Below are positions 16,888 to 26,053 of a DNA stretch of 64,000 nt, in pieces; the stretch's first letter is position 1; every line of letters begins with the position of its first letter. The notes under the pieces are model-generated. The model saw only the letters and a list, made by a program, of their open reading frames with translations. It ran no database searches and was not told where the DNA came from. The translations under genes were made by a program, and so were the position numbers. Source of the DNA: Aureimonas fodinaquatilis (GTDB lineage: Bacteria; Pseudomonadota; Alphaproteobacteria; Rhizobiales; Rhizobiaceae); NCBI RefSeq assembly GCF_008369445.1, contig NZ_VTWH01000002.1, positions 248,001 through 312,000 on the forward strand, read 5' to 3'.

Positions 16888-17139
16888 TCAGCTAGGGCGT
16901 GACAGACGACGAGCGTTTGCCCGAACCTTCTTACGATAGCCTTTGACAACAGTTTCGGCGGTGCCCCCATGAGAGAGGGTCATTCCGGCTGCGCCTGCAG
17001 CAGACAGCTTTTCAGCCACCATTCTTTGGGCTTCGCGTTCTCCAGCCTTGCCGCCTCTGGCAAGCTTCATCGTTCGCAGGAACATCACCTGTTGTGACTC
17101 GATACCCAGCATCATCATATCATACCACAATCGGTGCAT
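16888..17139 (-). CDS. Small conserved hypothetical protein
   Basis: An 83-residue, mostly helical, basic protein. ATG at 17139 has AGGAG 6 bases upstream; the ATG two codons earlier directly abuts that site and is less likely. The pattern (IESQQVMFLRTMKLARGG, then a helical REAQRMVAEKL and a basic end) is one I associate with uncharacterised alphaproteobacterial proteins. No known activity. Confidence 0.65.
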   Translation of the reverse strand: MHRLWYDMMMLGIESQQVMFLRTMKLARGGKAGEREAQRMVAEKLSAAGAAGMTLSHGGTAETVVKGYRKKVRANARRLSRPS

Positions 17140-17260
17140 ATCCATCTCCTGAGCAAGCTGAGATAAACGTGGCAGGAGAATGGCGGTTCCGTTGGTCGGA
17201 AATTGAGGCAAATGCCAGAGATGTGGCCACCGCGAAGGCGATGGCCACAGCCTGCAAAAC

Positions 17261-19009
17261 CTATTTACGTGCTGGAATGACCGGCAGCATAACCCAGTTT
17301 TCCTTGCCCTCGCCAAGATGAAGCGTTGTCGTACCGCCGAAGATCTCAATCGGACGATCGACCGGGTCATCGTGCAGGAACGGACCCACGCCTGTGAACT
17401 TGTTCTTCATGTTGGAGAGCCCGGCATCTGGCGGGCCTGGATAGACATAATCGCGGCCTCTGACCGACAGCGCAATACGGCAACCCGCAGGCACCACAAT
17501 GCATGTCGGCCAGATTTCAATATCCAGCTCGTAAACTTCGCCCGGTGTGAGCGGCTGCTTTTCGTCATGCGTATGGTACGGGCGATATGGCTCGCTTTTC
17601 TGCGTGTCCAGCTTGCGGTGCGACGCCCGCAGCCAACCTTGCGCAACCGGAGTGTTCGGGTCCAGCGCGCCCTGGAACACAACTTCCTCAAGGTTTGGCG
17701 TCAGCACGCGCACCACAAGGAAGAAGTCTGCATCTTCGGTTGATGAAGAAATATTGAGGCGCGCGGCAATTGGTCCTGTCAGTTCAGTATCCGCCTCCAG
17801 TGGCTCTGTCAGGAAGGTGACACCATCACCCAATGCCTTGAAGGAAACCTGGCTGCCTTGTGAGGTCTCATCCTGAGACAATGTGTGTCCCTTGGCGCCC
17901 AGATGATACTTTGTCCACTGGGTCGAAGGCAGCGGCCACGCATCTTCATGCCGCTCAACAAAGTGGTCGACATGGCGAACCTGCAACTGAACCTTGGGCT
18001 GCTGGTCCCAGCCATTCTTCTCACCCTTCAGGAAGTGGTTGAAGAAGCGGAGTTGCAGGTCGATACCATAGTCGGTGTAAAACTCGGTCCAATGCTCAAT
18101 GCCGTGAACTTCCAGCCACTTGTCTTTGGAAGATACGTTGGAAAAACCTTCAAAATTGCCGCGCGGGTGCAAGCCTTGGCCGCCCCAATTGCCTGAAGAG
18201 AGAACTGGCACTGTGATTTTGGAAAAATCCGGCGTGCGCGCTTTCCAGTACTCGTCGTCCATCGCGTGTGCGCGAGCCACCTGACCGAAGTCGAAACGCG
18301 CTGACCCGCGCTCTTCGCTGGTCAAGGATTCCGGCCCGGACACCCAGCCTCCGGTCAAACGGCTGCGGTAGCCATTTTCTCCAAGCCCGTATTGTACCGA
18401 CTTAACCTGCATATCGTACCAATTGGCAACGAATGTGCACAGAATGCCGCCGTGGTGGGTGCAATCGCGATAAAAATCCGCAAAGCCTTCCCAGATGCAG
18501 ATTGCAGTCAGGTGAGGCGGGTTCATCGCCGCAACCTGCCATTGGTTGGTGGCATAGTAAGAAATACCGTTCAGGCCGATTTTGCCGTCACACCAATCCT
18601 GTTCCGCCGCCCATTCTATGCAGTTGTAGTAATCCTGCGCTTCACGCGGGGACCACACTTCCATATATCCGGGAGAGCGCCCGGCACCGCGGGAGTCCAC
18701 CCGCACGCAGGCATAGCCATGCGGCACAAACTTTTCCGGATCAACAACTTCCCAGCTTTGGTATTTGTTGGTGGAGCCGGCAACAACATCAGGATGTTTT
18801 GTGGTCATCCGATCCCACGCAGACTTATAGCCATCTTCAAAATGCAGCCACTTGCCATAAGGGCCGTAGCTCATGATGACAGGATATTCGCCATCTTCCT
18901 CCGGACGAAAGATATCGCAGCGCAATATCACACCATCTTCCATAGGAATTGGAACATCCCAGTCTATTCGCATTCCATCGCGATATTCGGTTTTTTGCCC
19001 GTTAATCAA
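17261..19009 (-). CDS. CocE/NonD family hydrolase (S15-type serine hydrolase)
   Basis: A 582-residue alpha/beta hydrolase. The nucleophile motif is GLNGISYYA, the oxyanion-region pattern is FRPEEDGEYPVIMSYGPYG, and a late His lies in VHGIEHWTEF. The C-terminal jelly-roll (about residues 380-580, ending in IFGGTTTLHLG) is typical of cocaine esterase, glutaryl-7-ACA acylase and X-Pro dipeptidyl-peptidase relatives, which cut esters or amides. There is no signal peptide, so it acts in the cytoplasm. It lies 57 bases downstream of the TRAP permease and is probably in its operon, so the substrate may be what that transporter imports. The start is TTG at 19009, decided by GAGGAGG. Confidence 0.85.
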   Translation of the reverse strand: MINGQKTEYRDGMRIDWDVPIPMEDGVILRCDIFRPEEDGEYPVIMSYGPYGKWLHFEDGYKSAWDRMTTKHPDVVAGSTNKYQSWEVVDPEKFVPHGYACVRVDSRGAGRSPGYMEVWSPREAQDYYNCIEWAAEQDWCDGKIGLNGISYYATNQWQVAAMNPPHLTAICIWEGFADFYRDCTHHGGILCTFVANWYDMQVKSVQYGLGENGYRSRLTGGWVSGPESLTSEERGSARFDFGQVARAHAMDDEYWKARTPDFSKITVPVLSSGNWGGQGLHPRGNFEGFSNVSSKDKWLEVHGIEHWTEFYTDYGIDLQLRFFNHFLKGEKNGWDQQPKVQLQVRHVDHFVERHEDAWPLPSTQWTKYHLGAKGHTLSQDETSQGSQVSFKALGDGVTFLTEPLEADTELTGPIAARLNISSSTEDADFFLVVRVLTPNLEEVVFQGALDPNTPVAQGWLRASHRKLDTQKSEPYRPYHTHDEKQPLTPGEVYELDIEIWPTCIVVPAGCRIALSVRGRDYVYPGPPDAGLSNMKNKFTGVGPFLHDDPVDRPIEIFGGTTTLHLGEGKENWVMLPVIPARK

Positions 19010-19014
19010 CGTTG

Positions 19015-19021
19015 CCTCCTC
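19015..19021 (-). promoter_or_regulatory. Strong ribosome binding site deciding a TTG start
   Basis: GAGGAGG lies 5 bases before TTG at 19009 of the hydrolase gene. The same frame is open to a TTG at 19039, but no ribosome site precedes that codon. Confidence 0.65.
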
Positions 19022-19066
19022 AGTTTTATATGCAGTCAAGGGATAAAGCGGCTGTTGGTTTGAAGA

Positions 19067-20380
19067 TTATCTGCCCAACACCCAGGTGATGCTTTCCGGG
19101 AAGAAAACAAAAACAAAGACCCAGATCATCGTAATAAGGAAGAAGGGAATGACACCGATGAAGATATCTTTCAGCGAAACCTTTGGATAAACCTGGCGAA
19201 GAATATAGCAGTTCAGGCCCACCGGCGGAGTAACCAGGCCAACTTCTACAAGTATAGTTACGATAATGCCGAACCAGATAGGGTCATAGCCAAGCGCCAT
19301 GACAATGGGAAACGTGACCGGCAGCGTCAGCAGCATCATGCCAATGCCATCCAGAATCATGCCCAGGATCAGATACAAAAGCACGAAAAACAGGATGATG
19401 AAGATCGCGGGCACATCTGTGTCCGAGGCAAGGCTGATGAAGGCATCAAGAACGCCAGTCAAAACCAGAAAACTGGAAAGCAGGGTCACGCTGACAAAAA
19501 TGAGAAACACCATCGCGGTCAGGCGGATGCTGTCCGTTGTTGCCTCGAACAAGGTGCGAAGTGTCAGCCGGCGCGTGACCATGAGGTAAAGCAGAACAAC
19601 GACGCTACCAACGCCAGCCGCCTCGCTGGGCGTGAACGCGCCCGAGTAGATGCCGCCCATCAACAAGGTGAAGATGACCACGATTGGCAAAAGACCAACC
19701 AGCGACTTGAATCGTTCTTCCCAACTGAAAGATGGACCGCGCGGAGCGCGCTCTGGCGAAATTTTGGCGACGACTACGATGTAAAGCGCGTAGGAAATTG
19801 TAAGCAGAATTGCCGGGAATATGCCCGCGATGAAAAGGTCGCCGATCGAAGAGTCGGTGGCAATGCCGTAGAGGATCATCAAGAGGCTGGGCGGGATCAG
19901 GATTGCCAGCGCACTTGAAGACGCAATAGCACCCGCACCAAGCCGCAGATCGTAGCGATACCTTTCCATTTCCGGCATGGTGATTGTGGCCATTGTAGCA
20001 ACGGCGGCCCCGCTGACACCTGTTACCGCACCAAAGCCGGCACCACTGACCACTCCGGTGATGGCAATGCCGCCGGGCATGTGGCCTGTCCAGCGGTAAA
20101 CACAATCATACAGATCCTGCCCGATACGGCTTTTGGAAATCAATTGCCCCATGAAAACAAACAGCGGAATACTGCCGAGCAGAAGGTCCATGCCCTTGCC
20201 GGCAAAGGCATGGTAGAGTTGACCTGCCGCACGCTCCAGATCGAAGAAAATGGCCTGTCCGAAAAAACCAACTGCAAAAATTGACAGTGCAATTGGTATG
20301 CCCAGCATGATCAGGACGACCACGAGCACAAGTCCCAGGCTACCCAGTATGATCGGGTCGATTGACGCTAGAAAATCCAC
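19067..20380 (-). CDS. TRAP transporter large permease (DctM type)
   Basis: A 437-residue protein with about 12 hydrophobic segments. It is the sodium-coupled translocation subunit of a tripartite ATP-independent transporter in the inner membrane. Family patterns are visible: GSIPLFVFMGQLI, GFGAVTGVSGAAVATM, SALAILIPPSLLMILYG and EVGLVTPPVGLNCY. The start is GTG at 20380, with AAGGAG 8 bases upstream. It follows the small permease by about 40 bases and precedes the hydrolase gene. Substrate is likely an organic acid or other carboxylate; the exact one is unknown. Confidence 0.93.
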   Translation of the reverse strand: MDFLASIDPIILGSLGLVLVVVLIMLGIPIALSIFAVGFFGQAIFFDLERAAGQLYHAFAGKGMDLLLGSIPLFVFMGQLISKSRIGQDLYDCVYRWTGHMPGGIAITGVVSGAGFGAVTGVSGAAVATMATITMPEMERYRYDLRLGAGAIASSSALAILIPPSLLMILYGIATDSSIGDLFIAGIFPAILLTISYALYIVVVAKISPERAPRGPSFSWEERFKSLVGLLPIVVIFTLLMGGIYSGAFTPSEAAGVGSVVVLLYLMVTRRLTLRTLFEATTDSIRLTAMVFLIFVSVTLLSSFLVLTGVLDAFISLASDTDVPAIFIILFFVLLYLILGMILDGIGMMLLTLPVTFPIVMALGYDPIWFGIIVTILVEVGLVTPPVGLNCYILRQVYPKVSLKDIFIGVIPFFLITMIWVFVFVFFPESITWVLGR

Positions 20381-20420
20381 GCGGAATTGCTCCTTCGTTA
20401 CAGCGGCTCTTGAGGTGGCT

Positions 20421-20912
20421 TCAGGCGACGAGGGTCGGGGGAGGCGGCGGAATGTCCCGCCCGGTCAATTTCAGGTAGAAATCGTAGACAATGGCCAGGC
20501 AGAAACACGCTGCGCCGAAGACTACGATCGCTGCCAGCCAGGAAATCGGGATGTTCAACAGTGGTGTTGAGGCACCGTAGCCCGCGTAATGGAACATCGC
20601 CTTATAGGCCCCGTAAACCAGAGCACCACCCATGATGGCGGCTATGAACAGGCTGATATAGTCAACGATTTTGCGCAAGGTCGGCGAGAAATTGTCGTAA
20701 AGCATATCCATGCGAACATGCGAGCGCGACAGCCAGCTATCCGCCAGTCCGAGTGAGAATACCACCAGCAGACCGGCCGACAGCAGATCCTGCACACCGA
20801 AGATCGGAGCGCGAAAAACATAACGCAAAGTGGCTTCCAGGCTCATGACAATGGCCACTGCCAAAAGCGCGATGCAGCTTACATATCGTAAAAATTTGAC
20901 AAGGCTGATCAT
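20421..20912 (-). CDS. TRAP transporter small permease (DctQ type)
   Basis: A 163-residue protein with four hydrophobic segments, the size and topology of DctQ. The typical motif is in the second half of the first pair (LEATLRYVFRAPIFGVQDL) followed by SHVRMDML. It pairs with the large permease. ATG at 20912 has GGAA 6 bases upstream; a longer frame from 20975 adds 21 hydrophilic residues. The C-terminus has a run of prolines (PPPPP). Confidence 0.88.
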   Translation of the reverse strand: MISLVKFLRYVSCIALLAVAIVMSLEATLRYVFRAPIFGVQDLLSAGLLVVFSLGLADSWLSRSHVRMDMLYDNFSPTLRKIVDYISLFIAAIMGGALVYGAYKAMFHYAGYGASTPLLNIPISWLAAIVVFGAACFCLAIVYDFYLKLTGRDIPPPPPTLVA

Positions 20913-21038
20913 GGGAATTCCACTTCCGCGAAGCACCTGCGCAAGCTGTTTCCAGTGCGGCTGCGGTGAACTCAATTTTGGGCGTGGGGAAAAATATCTG
21001 AAGCAGCATTGCTGCCTCAGATATTCTGGTGATCCAGC

Positions 21039-22214
21039 TTACTTTTGGAAATCGTAGCCGGAAATCAGGTTGGTTGTCGGATTTTCCAGAATGATCTGAA
21101 ACAGCTCGTCATCATTCATCGCTTCCAGCCGGGAATATTCCGACCTGAACTGCGCGAGGAACTCTTCACCGGGCAGGTTTCTGGCGCTCATTGTATCCAG
21201 CCAGTTCTGCTCAACCGGTGCAAGCGCCTCATCCCAACGCTTCTGCTCTGTTTCATCAAGATCTATGAACTCGATACCACGCTCTCGCATGGTTTCATTG
21301 CCTTCGCGGGCAAGATCGTCATAGTAAATCTTGGTTTCCGCAAAATTCCACAATTGAAGCCAGTGGTAGAAAGTGGCCTTCAAATCGTCCGGCAAAGAGT
21401 TGAAGAATGTCGGGTTGATACAGAATTCGGTTGGGTTGGCCCAGAGGTTTGCCTCTGTGCGATACTTGGCAAGCTCGTTAAGCCGGAATGTAATTGTACC
21501 GGCATCATGCATGGGCGCTCCGTCCAGCACGCCGGTTTGCAATGAAATGTACAGTTCTGCCGGAGCTACAGCCACTGGCGCGCCGCCCAGGGCAGAAACG
21601 ATCTGGGTTGGAATATTGCCGGTTGCCCAGATTTTATTGCCCTGCACATCATCTAGCGTGCGCATTGGCTTGCTGGAAGTGATCATCTGATTGGGTGGGG
21701 TATAGGCTATGCGGCCAAGATAGACGCCGCGCGCTTCATATGTGTCGCGCGCATATTCCGGGTAAACACTGTGTGCGGCCATGGAGCCGGGTGTGCTGCG
21801 TTTGATCAGATAGGGCATCTGGAAACCGAGCTGCAGATCAAATCCGCCGGGGCTCAGCATGATGTAGCAGGTGCCAAGATCGGCAACGCCACTGGAAACC
21901 GCCTCAAACCCACCCGCATTTCCGTCTGCCAGTGTGTTGTTCCAGAAAGGGCGCACAACCAGCTTGCCGCCGGTATCTTCCTTCAAACGCTCAAAGGCAC
22001 GGAGCGAGATTTTTGCGACTGGAGTTTGAGCACCAAGGAACGAGTTGAACCGAATGGTGATCGGTCGCCCGTCATAAGTGATTTCAGGTGCCCACTCAGT
22101 TTCGCCATCAAGCCATTTTTCAACATTGGACTTTTCAGCCTGGTCTTGTGACAGAGCGGGACTGGAAATCAGGCAGCAGCAAGCCATTGCCGTTGCCAGC
22201 TTTTTCAAAATCAT
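21039..22214 (-). CDS. TRAP transporter substrate-binding protein (DctP type)
   Basis: A 391-residue periplasmic binding protein. Start ATG at 22214 has GGAGG 6 bases upstream. A signal peptide (basic start, hydrophobic ATAMACCCLISS, cleavage near ALS-Q) is clear. The DctP core is visible: ITIRFNSFLG, LVVRPFWNNTLADGN, the ligand-binding QGNKIWATGNIPTQIVSALGG region, and DGAPMHDAGT. It delivers its ligand to the DctQM permease. It is the first gene of the operon with both permeases and the hydrolase. Confidence 0.92.
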   Translation of the reverse strand: MILKKLATAMACCCLISSPALSQDQAEKSNVEKWLDGETEWAPEITYDGRPITIRFNSFLGAQTPVAKISLRAFERLKEDTGGKLVVRPFWNNTLADGNAGGFEAVSSGVADLGTCYIMLSPGGFDLQLGFQMPYLIKRSTPGSMAAHSVYPEYARDTYEARGVYLGRIAYTPPNQMITSSKPMRTLDDVQGNKIWATGNIPTQIVSALGGAPVAVAPAELYISLQTGVLDGAPMHDAGTITFRLNELAKYRTEANLWANPTEFCINPTFFNSLPDDLKATFYHWLQLWNFAETKIYYDDLAREGNETMRERGIEFIDLDETEQKRWDEALAPVEQNWLDTMSARNLPGEEFLAQFRSEYSRLEAMNDDELFQIILENPTTNLISGYDFQK

Positions 22215-22531
22215 GATGTCCTCCACAGATATTTGCCGAACGCTCTGCTTCCTCCTCAAGTCGCAAAACGTTGGATGTCTCAGGTATTACGCAGTTTCAA
22301 ACGCAAATCGGCTTCCCGTTTGTCGGGAAACTATGATGTTTCGCCAATTGCCGACCCACTTGCACAAATTGTGCCAGATATTACCATATCGAAAGACGTG
22401 GGTTACTTGGCTTAGTTGTATGCAGCATTCGATAAGGATTTACTTTTGTCAATAAACTTTCGAAAAAGAAATGTCGCAGTGAGTTTTGAAAACAGGTTAG
22501 GATCAGTGAATTCCGCTGCTGCCAAAGGGCG
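22215..22531. promoter_or_regulatory. Divergent control region with inverted repeats
   Basis: The 317 bp between the TRAP operon and the XRE-cupin regulator gene must hold both promoters. Two inverted repeats are visible: GCACAA-A-TTGTGC (22362-22374) and TTCCCG-5-CGGGAA (22313-22329). Either could be the operator of the regulator. No coding region is seen. Confidence 0.55.
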
Positions 22532-23227
22532 ATGATGATGAGTAGCGCTATTAAAGAGCTGAAAGTTGCGGCACCTACCGTACAGAAAGTCCATGAGATC
22601 GGCGGAAGGCTGAAGGATTTGCGGGTGCGTGCAGACATCACGCTCGCCACGCTGGCCCGAAAATCCGGGATATCAGCGGCCACATTGTCGAAGATTGAAA
22701 ACAACAAGGTTTCACCGACATTTGCCAATCTTGTGCGGCTGGCGTCGGCCCTTGAAATTCCCTTGACCGAACTGATCATGCTGCAGCCGGAAGCCGTTGC
22801 AGCGCCTCCACCAGCGCGTATTTCCGTAACCCGCGGCGCCGATATCAATTTTTTGCGCACGCCAAATTACGAGTTGGGAGCTCTGTGCACCGAAATCATC
22901 AACAAGCGAATTAACCCGCTGTACAACCGCATACTTTCATTCGCTTCGGACCCGAATGATTCACTGGTTGGCCATCCTGGCGAGGAAATGGTTTTTGTGG
23001 TGAAAGGCAGTCTGGAACTGCGAACCGAATACTACCAGCCGATCACGCTGGAGGTCGGTGACTGTGCCTATTATGACAGCGCCATGCCGCACAGTTTCAC
23101 TTCGCTGTCTCCAGAGCCGGCCGAGGCTCTCGTGATCTGGATTCCGCCCAGTGACTTGTCGCTGGATGCGGCGCGGAACTATGTACAGGAGATTTTTTCC
23201 GATAGCGCCAAAGGCAAAGGTCGGTAG
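22532..23227 (+). CDS. XRE-family regulator with C-terminal cupin
   Basis: A 231-residue transcription factor. Residues about 23-83 form the helix-turn-helix (IGGRLKDLR, then LARKSGISAATLSKIENNKVSPT). Residues about 150-220 are a cupin barrel (GEEMVFVVKGSLELR, DCAYYDSAMPHSFTS), which binds a small effector. Such regulators (HipB/PuuR-like) usually control a neighbouring catabolic or transport operon; here the divergent TRAP-hydrolase operon is the obvious target. Three ATGs in a row leave the exact start open. Confidence 0.9.
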   Translation: MMMSSAIKELKVAAPTVQKVHEIGGRLKDLRVRADITLATLARKSGISAATLSKIENNKVSPTFANLVRLASALEIPLTELIMLQPEAVAAPPPARISVTRGADINFLRTPNYELGALCTEIINKRINPLYNRILSFASDPNDSLVGHPGEEMVFVVKGSLELRTEYYQPITLEVGDCAYYDSAMPHSFTSLSPEPAEALVIWIPPSDLSLDAARNYVQEIFSDSAKGKGR

Positions 23228-23345
23228 ATCTGTTGATTCGTATGCGCTGGACCATAGAGAAATCAGCGTGGGCGGTCTGCGTTAAATGGACTGATTGACA
23301 CCGGCTGGATGATATTGAAGGATCACTACCCATGGTGGAGGGTCC

Positions 23346-24110
23346 ATGAGTCAGCAGTTCCCGCACGACAGGCAACAAAGCATGGCGCGGCTGATTGCCG
23401 AGCGGGGAAGCTTAACCATTGAGGACCTTGTTCGCCATTTTGAAAGTTCTGCGCCCACGATCCGCCGGGATCTGACATTGCTGGAACGGGCAGGACTGGC
23501 CTCCAGAACACATGGTGGCGTGATTTCGCCCGGGATACGGGTTGGAAAAGCTGATGCGCCGTTTCTGGACAAGCTTCGGCGCCATCACGGTGCAAAGCGC
23601 CGAATAGGCAGAGCGGCTGCCGCGCATGTGGAAAACCGCCAGACGATTTTCATAGATTCGGGCACCACGGCTTTGGCTCTGGCGCAAAGGCTTGCCGGAC
23701 GCAGCGTAACAATTGTCACCGTGGATTTAAAGGTCGCAGAAGCGGCTTCCGTCGGAAACACCCAGGTGCATATTGTTGGCGGGCTTATTCGAAATGGCAT
23801 ATACAGTATTGCGGGCGATGCGGCGTTGAAGGCCGTTTCAGAACTGAAGTTTGACACGTTCTTCATGACGGCCGATGCGCTTGACCTTGCCGGAGTTTCC
23901 AATTCTTCGCGCGAGGCGGTGGCCATTGCGCAGTTGGGTATGAAGCGCGCCAGAAGGACAATCCTGATATCCGATCATTCCAAACTGGGGCAGCGCAGTC
24001 TGGTGAAACTATGCCCACTATCCGCGCTGGATCTCTTGATCACCGATAGAGTGGCAGCACCGGTTATCGAGCCCTATCGACAAACGATCCAACGGGTTGA
24101 AATGTGCTGA
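23346..24110 (+). CDS. DeoR/GlpR-family transcriptional regulator
   Basis: A 254-residue repressor-type protein. Residues about 8-60 are the DeoR winged helix (RQQSMARLIAERGSLTIEDL, APTIRRDLTLLERAGL, RTHGGV). The rest is the sugar-phosphate-sensing domain (IFIDSGTTALALAQRL, IVGGLIRNGIYSIAGDAAL, ILISDHSKLGQ). Start has GGAGGG just upstream. No sugar gene stands next to it in the window, so the target is unclear. It converges on the siderophore permease gene with only two bases between stops. Confidence 0.9.
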   Translation: MSQQFPHDRQQSMARLIAERGSLTIEDLVRHFESSAPTIRRDLTLLERAGLASRTHGGVISPGIRVGKADAPFLDKLRRHHGAKRRIGRAAAAHVENRQTIFIDSGTTALALAQRLAGRSVTIVTVDLKVAEAASVGNTQVHIVGGLIRNGIYSIAGDAALKAVSELKFDTFFMTADALDLAGVSNSSREAVAIAQLGMKRARRTILISDHSKLGQRSLVKLCPLSALDLLITDRVAAPVIEPYRQTIQRVEMC

Positions 24111-24112
24111 TT

Positions 24113-26053
24113 TCAAGCCCGTCTGCGGGCCATGATCCAGATAAGATATGGCCCCCCGATCAGCGAGGCGAAAAGCCCAAGCGGTAATTGATACGGAAAT
24201 ATCAGCGTGCGTGCCAACCAATCGGCCAAAACTAGCATGATCGCGCCCAGAAATGCGGCTGCAACAACATGTTGCAGCGGACGGACAAAGCCGAGTTGAC
24301 GTGCCAGATGCGGGCCCAACAACCCCGCAAATGACAACGGACCAACCAGCAGAGTTGCACAGGCCGCCAGCAGCGCGGCCAGAACCACCAGAAGATTTGA
24401 AGCCGAATTGTAGGAAATTCCCAAGGAAATGGCGCTGGATTTGCCCATTGGCAGAAGAGCCAGCCACCTGCCGAGAAACATCAGCGGTGCCAGCAGCACC
24501 GCAGCAGCCAATAATGACATCCACGCCTGACCTGGCTCCGCACCCTCCAACGAACCGCTTAGCCACGCAAGCATCTGCAAGGCCGCCATGCCGCCCTGCG
24601 CGGTTACGGCGGTCATTGCGGCACCGGAAAAACTGCCCAGCGCAATGCCTGCCAGCAACAGGCGTTCCGGCCCCGCAGGATTGCGCATGGCAAGCAGCAG
24701 AATGGCAGCCAGCGCTACCAGAGATCCGGCAAGGCAGGCAACGAAGCTGAGCATTCCCCCTGGCGCCGGAACCAGGATGAGCAAAAGCGCGAGCCCAAGC
24801 CCCGCACCCGAACTGATGCCCAACACCTCAGGGCTGGCCATCGGGTTGCCGGTCAGACGTTGCAATATAGTTCCGGCGGCGGCCAACATACTGCCAGCCG
24901 CAATGGCAATGGCAATTCGCGGCGCACGCCAGACCAACAGTTCCTGAAAACTGTTTCCCGTTGCCAGTTGCCAGCCATCTACGCCGCGTCCAAGACACAG
25001 CGAAAGCACGATACACAAGACCAGAACCGCCAACAGGACAAGCATCGCCAGCTTGGGGTTCTTCAACCTGTGGTTATGATACGGCATATCCAGTCGCGAC
25101 ATGCTGTTGCGCAAACGCGGCAAGAGCCACAACAGCACCGGCCCTCCTAGCAGAGCCGTAACGGCGCCTGTGGGCAAAGCCTCCTGCGCTGCAGGTGTTG
25201 CGGCCTGCGCCAATCCATCGGCCAGCAACAGCAATGCCGCACCAATGGCCGGGGCTGCAAGAAACTGGGCTTTTGCGGTTCGGGCGCCAGATGCACGAGC
25301 GATGGCCGGAGCGGCCAGGCCGACAAAGCCAATGATGCCAACATATGCGGTAACGGAGCTTGCAAGCAATGTTGCCAATCCCAGTCCGCAAAATCGCAAA
25401 AGGCCCACCCGCACACCAAGATTTCGGGCGCTGTCTTCTGCCAGTGTCAGGACGGTCATTGGACGCAGCAGGAGGGCCACCGCAGCCAGGCAAACAAGCA
25501 GACGCCATGCCAATCCCAGAACAGGCTGCCAGCTATCCTGTGCCAGCGAACCACCGCCCCAGATGAAAATTGACATGACATACTCGCCACGTCCCAGAAT
25601 GAGCGTTGCGCTGAGCGATGTGGCCATCAGCGATATGATCAGCCCGGTGATGATGGTGCCGACCGGCTCAAACTGCCTGCGCCAGTTCAACAGGAGCACA
25701 AGGCCAAGTCCGATAATGCCGCCAGCGAATGCGACTGTCTGGAAACTTCCTGCTAACAAAACCGGGAAATAAAGAGTTGCCGCAACCAGAGCCAGTTGCG
25801 CTCCGGCAGCCACGCCCAGGGTTGAGGAATCAGCAATGGGATTGCGCAAAACGGTTTGCAACACGAAACCTGCAAGGCCCAGAGCAGCCCCGGCCACAAG
25901 CGCCATGGCCGAGCGTGGCAGCAGTGAATGGTAAAGCAGAAGAGCCGAAAATTCATTTCGCCGAGCCAGATCAACAGCTGGCAGAAACTGCAGAAGAAAC
26001 AATAGAATGCACAGTCCAGCGACCGCCAGCCAGATAAAAAGCCTGCGGTTCAT
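24113..26053 (-). CDS. fhuB: Siderophore ABC permease, fused two-domain FhuB type
   Basis: A 646-residue inner-membrane protein with two FecCD permease domains in tandem (about 1-330 and 331-646), each with about ten hydrophobic segments. The family pattern appears twice: GFVLQTVLRNPIADSSTLGVAAG and GTILQRLTGNPMASPEVLGIS. Each half also has its conserved loop (VGFVGLAAP, LSFAGLLGPHLAR). This is the FhuB layout for Fe3+-hydroxamate uptake. The start overlaps the stop of the binding-protein gene (ATGA). No ATPase gene is adjacent. The exact siderophore is unknown. Confidence 0.88.
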   Translation of the reverse strand: MNRRLFIWLAVAGLCILLFLLQFLPAVDLARRNEFSALLLYHSLLPRSAMALVAGAALGLAGFVLQTVLRNPIADSSTLGVAAGAQLALVAATLYFPVLLAGSFQTVAFAGGIIGLGLVLLLNWRRQFEPVGTIITGLIISLMATSLSATLILGRGEYVMSIFIWGGGSLAQDSWQPVLGLAWRLLVCLAAVALLLRPMTVLTLAEDSARNLGVRVGLLRFCGLGLATLLASSVTAYVGIIGFVGLAAPAIARASGARTAKAQFLAAPAIGAALLLLADGLAQAATPAAQEALPTGAVTALLGGPVLLWLLPRLRNSMSRLDMPYHNHRLKNPKLAMLVLLAVLVLCIVLSLCLGRGVDGWQLATGNSFQELLVWRAPRIAIAIAAGSMLAAAGTILQRLTGNPMASPEVLGISSGAGLGLALLLILVPAPGGMLSFVACLAGSLVALAAILLLAMRNPAGPERLLLAGIALGSFSGAAMTAVTAQGGMAALQMLAWLSGSLEGAEPGQAWMSLLAAAVLLAPLMFLGRWLALLPMGKSSAISLGISYNSASNLLVVLAALLAACATLLVGPLSFAGLLGPHLARQLGFVRPLQHVVAAAFLGAIMLVLADWLARTLIFPYQLPLGLFASLIGGPYLIWIMARRRA

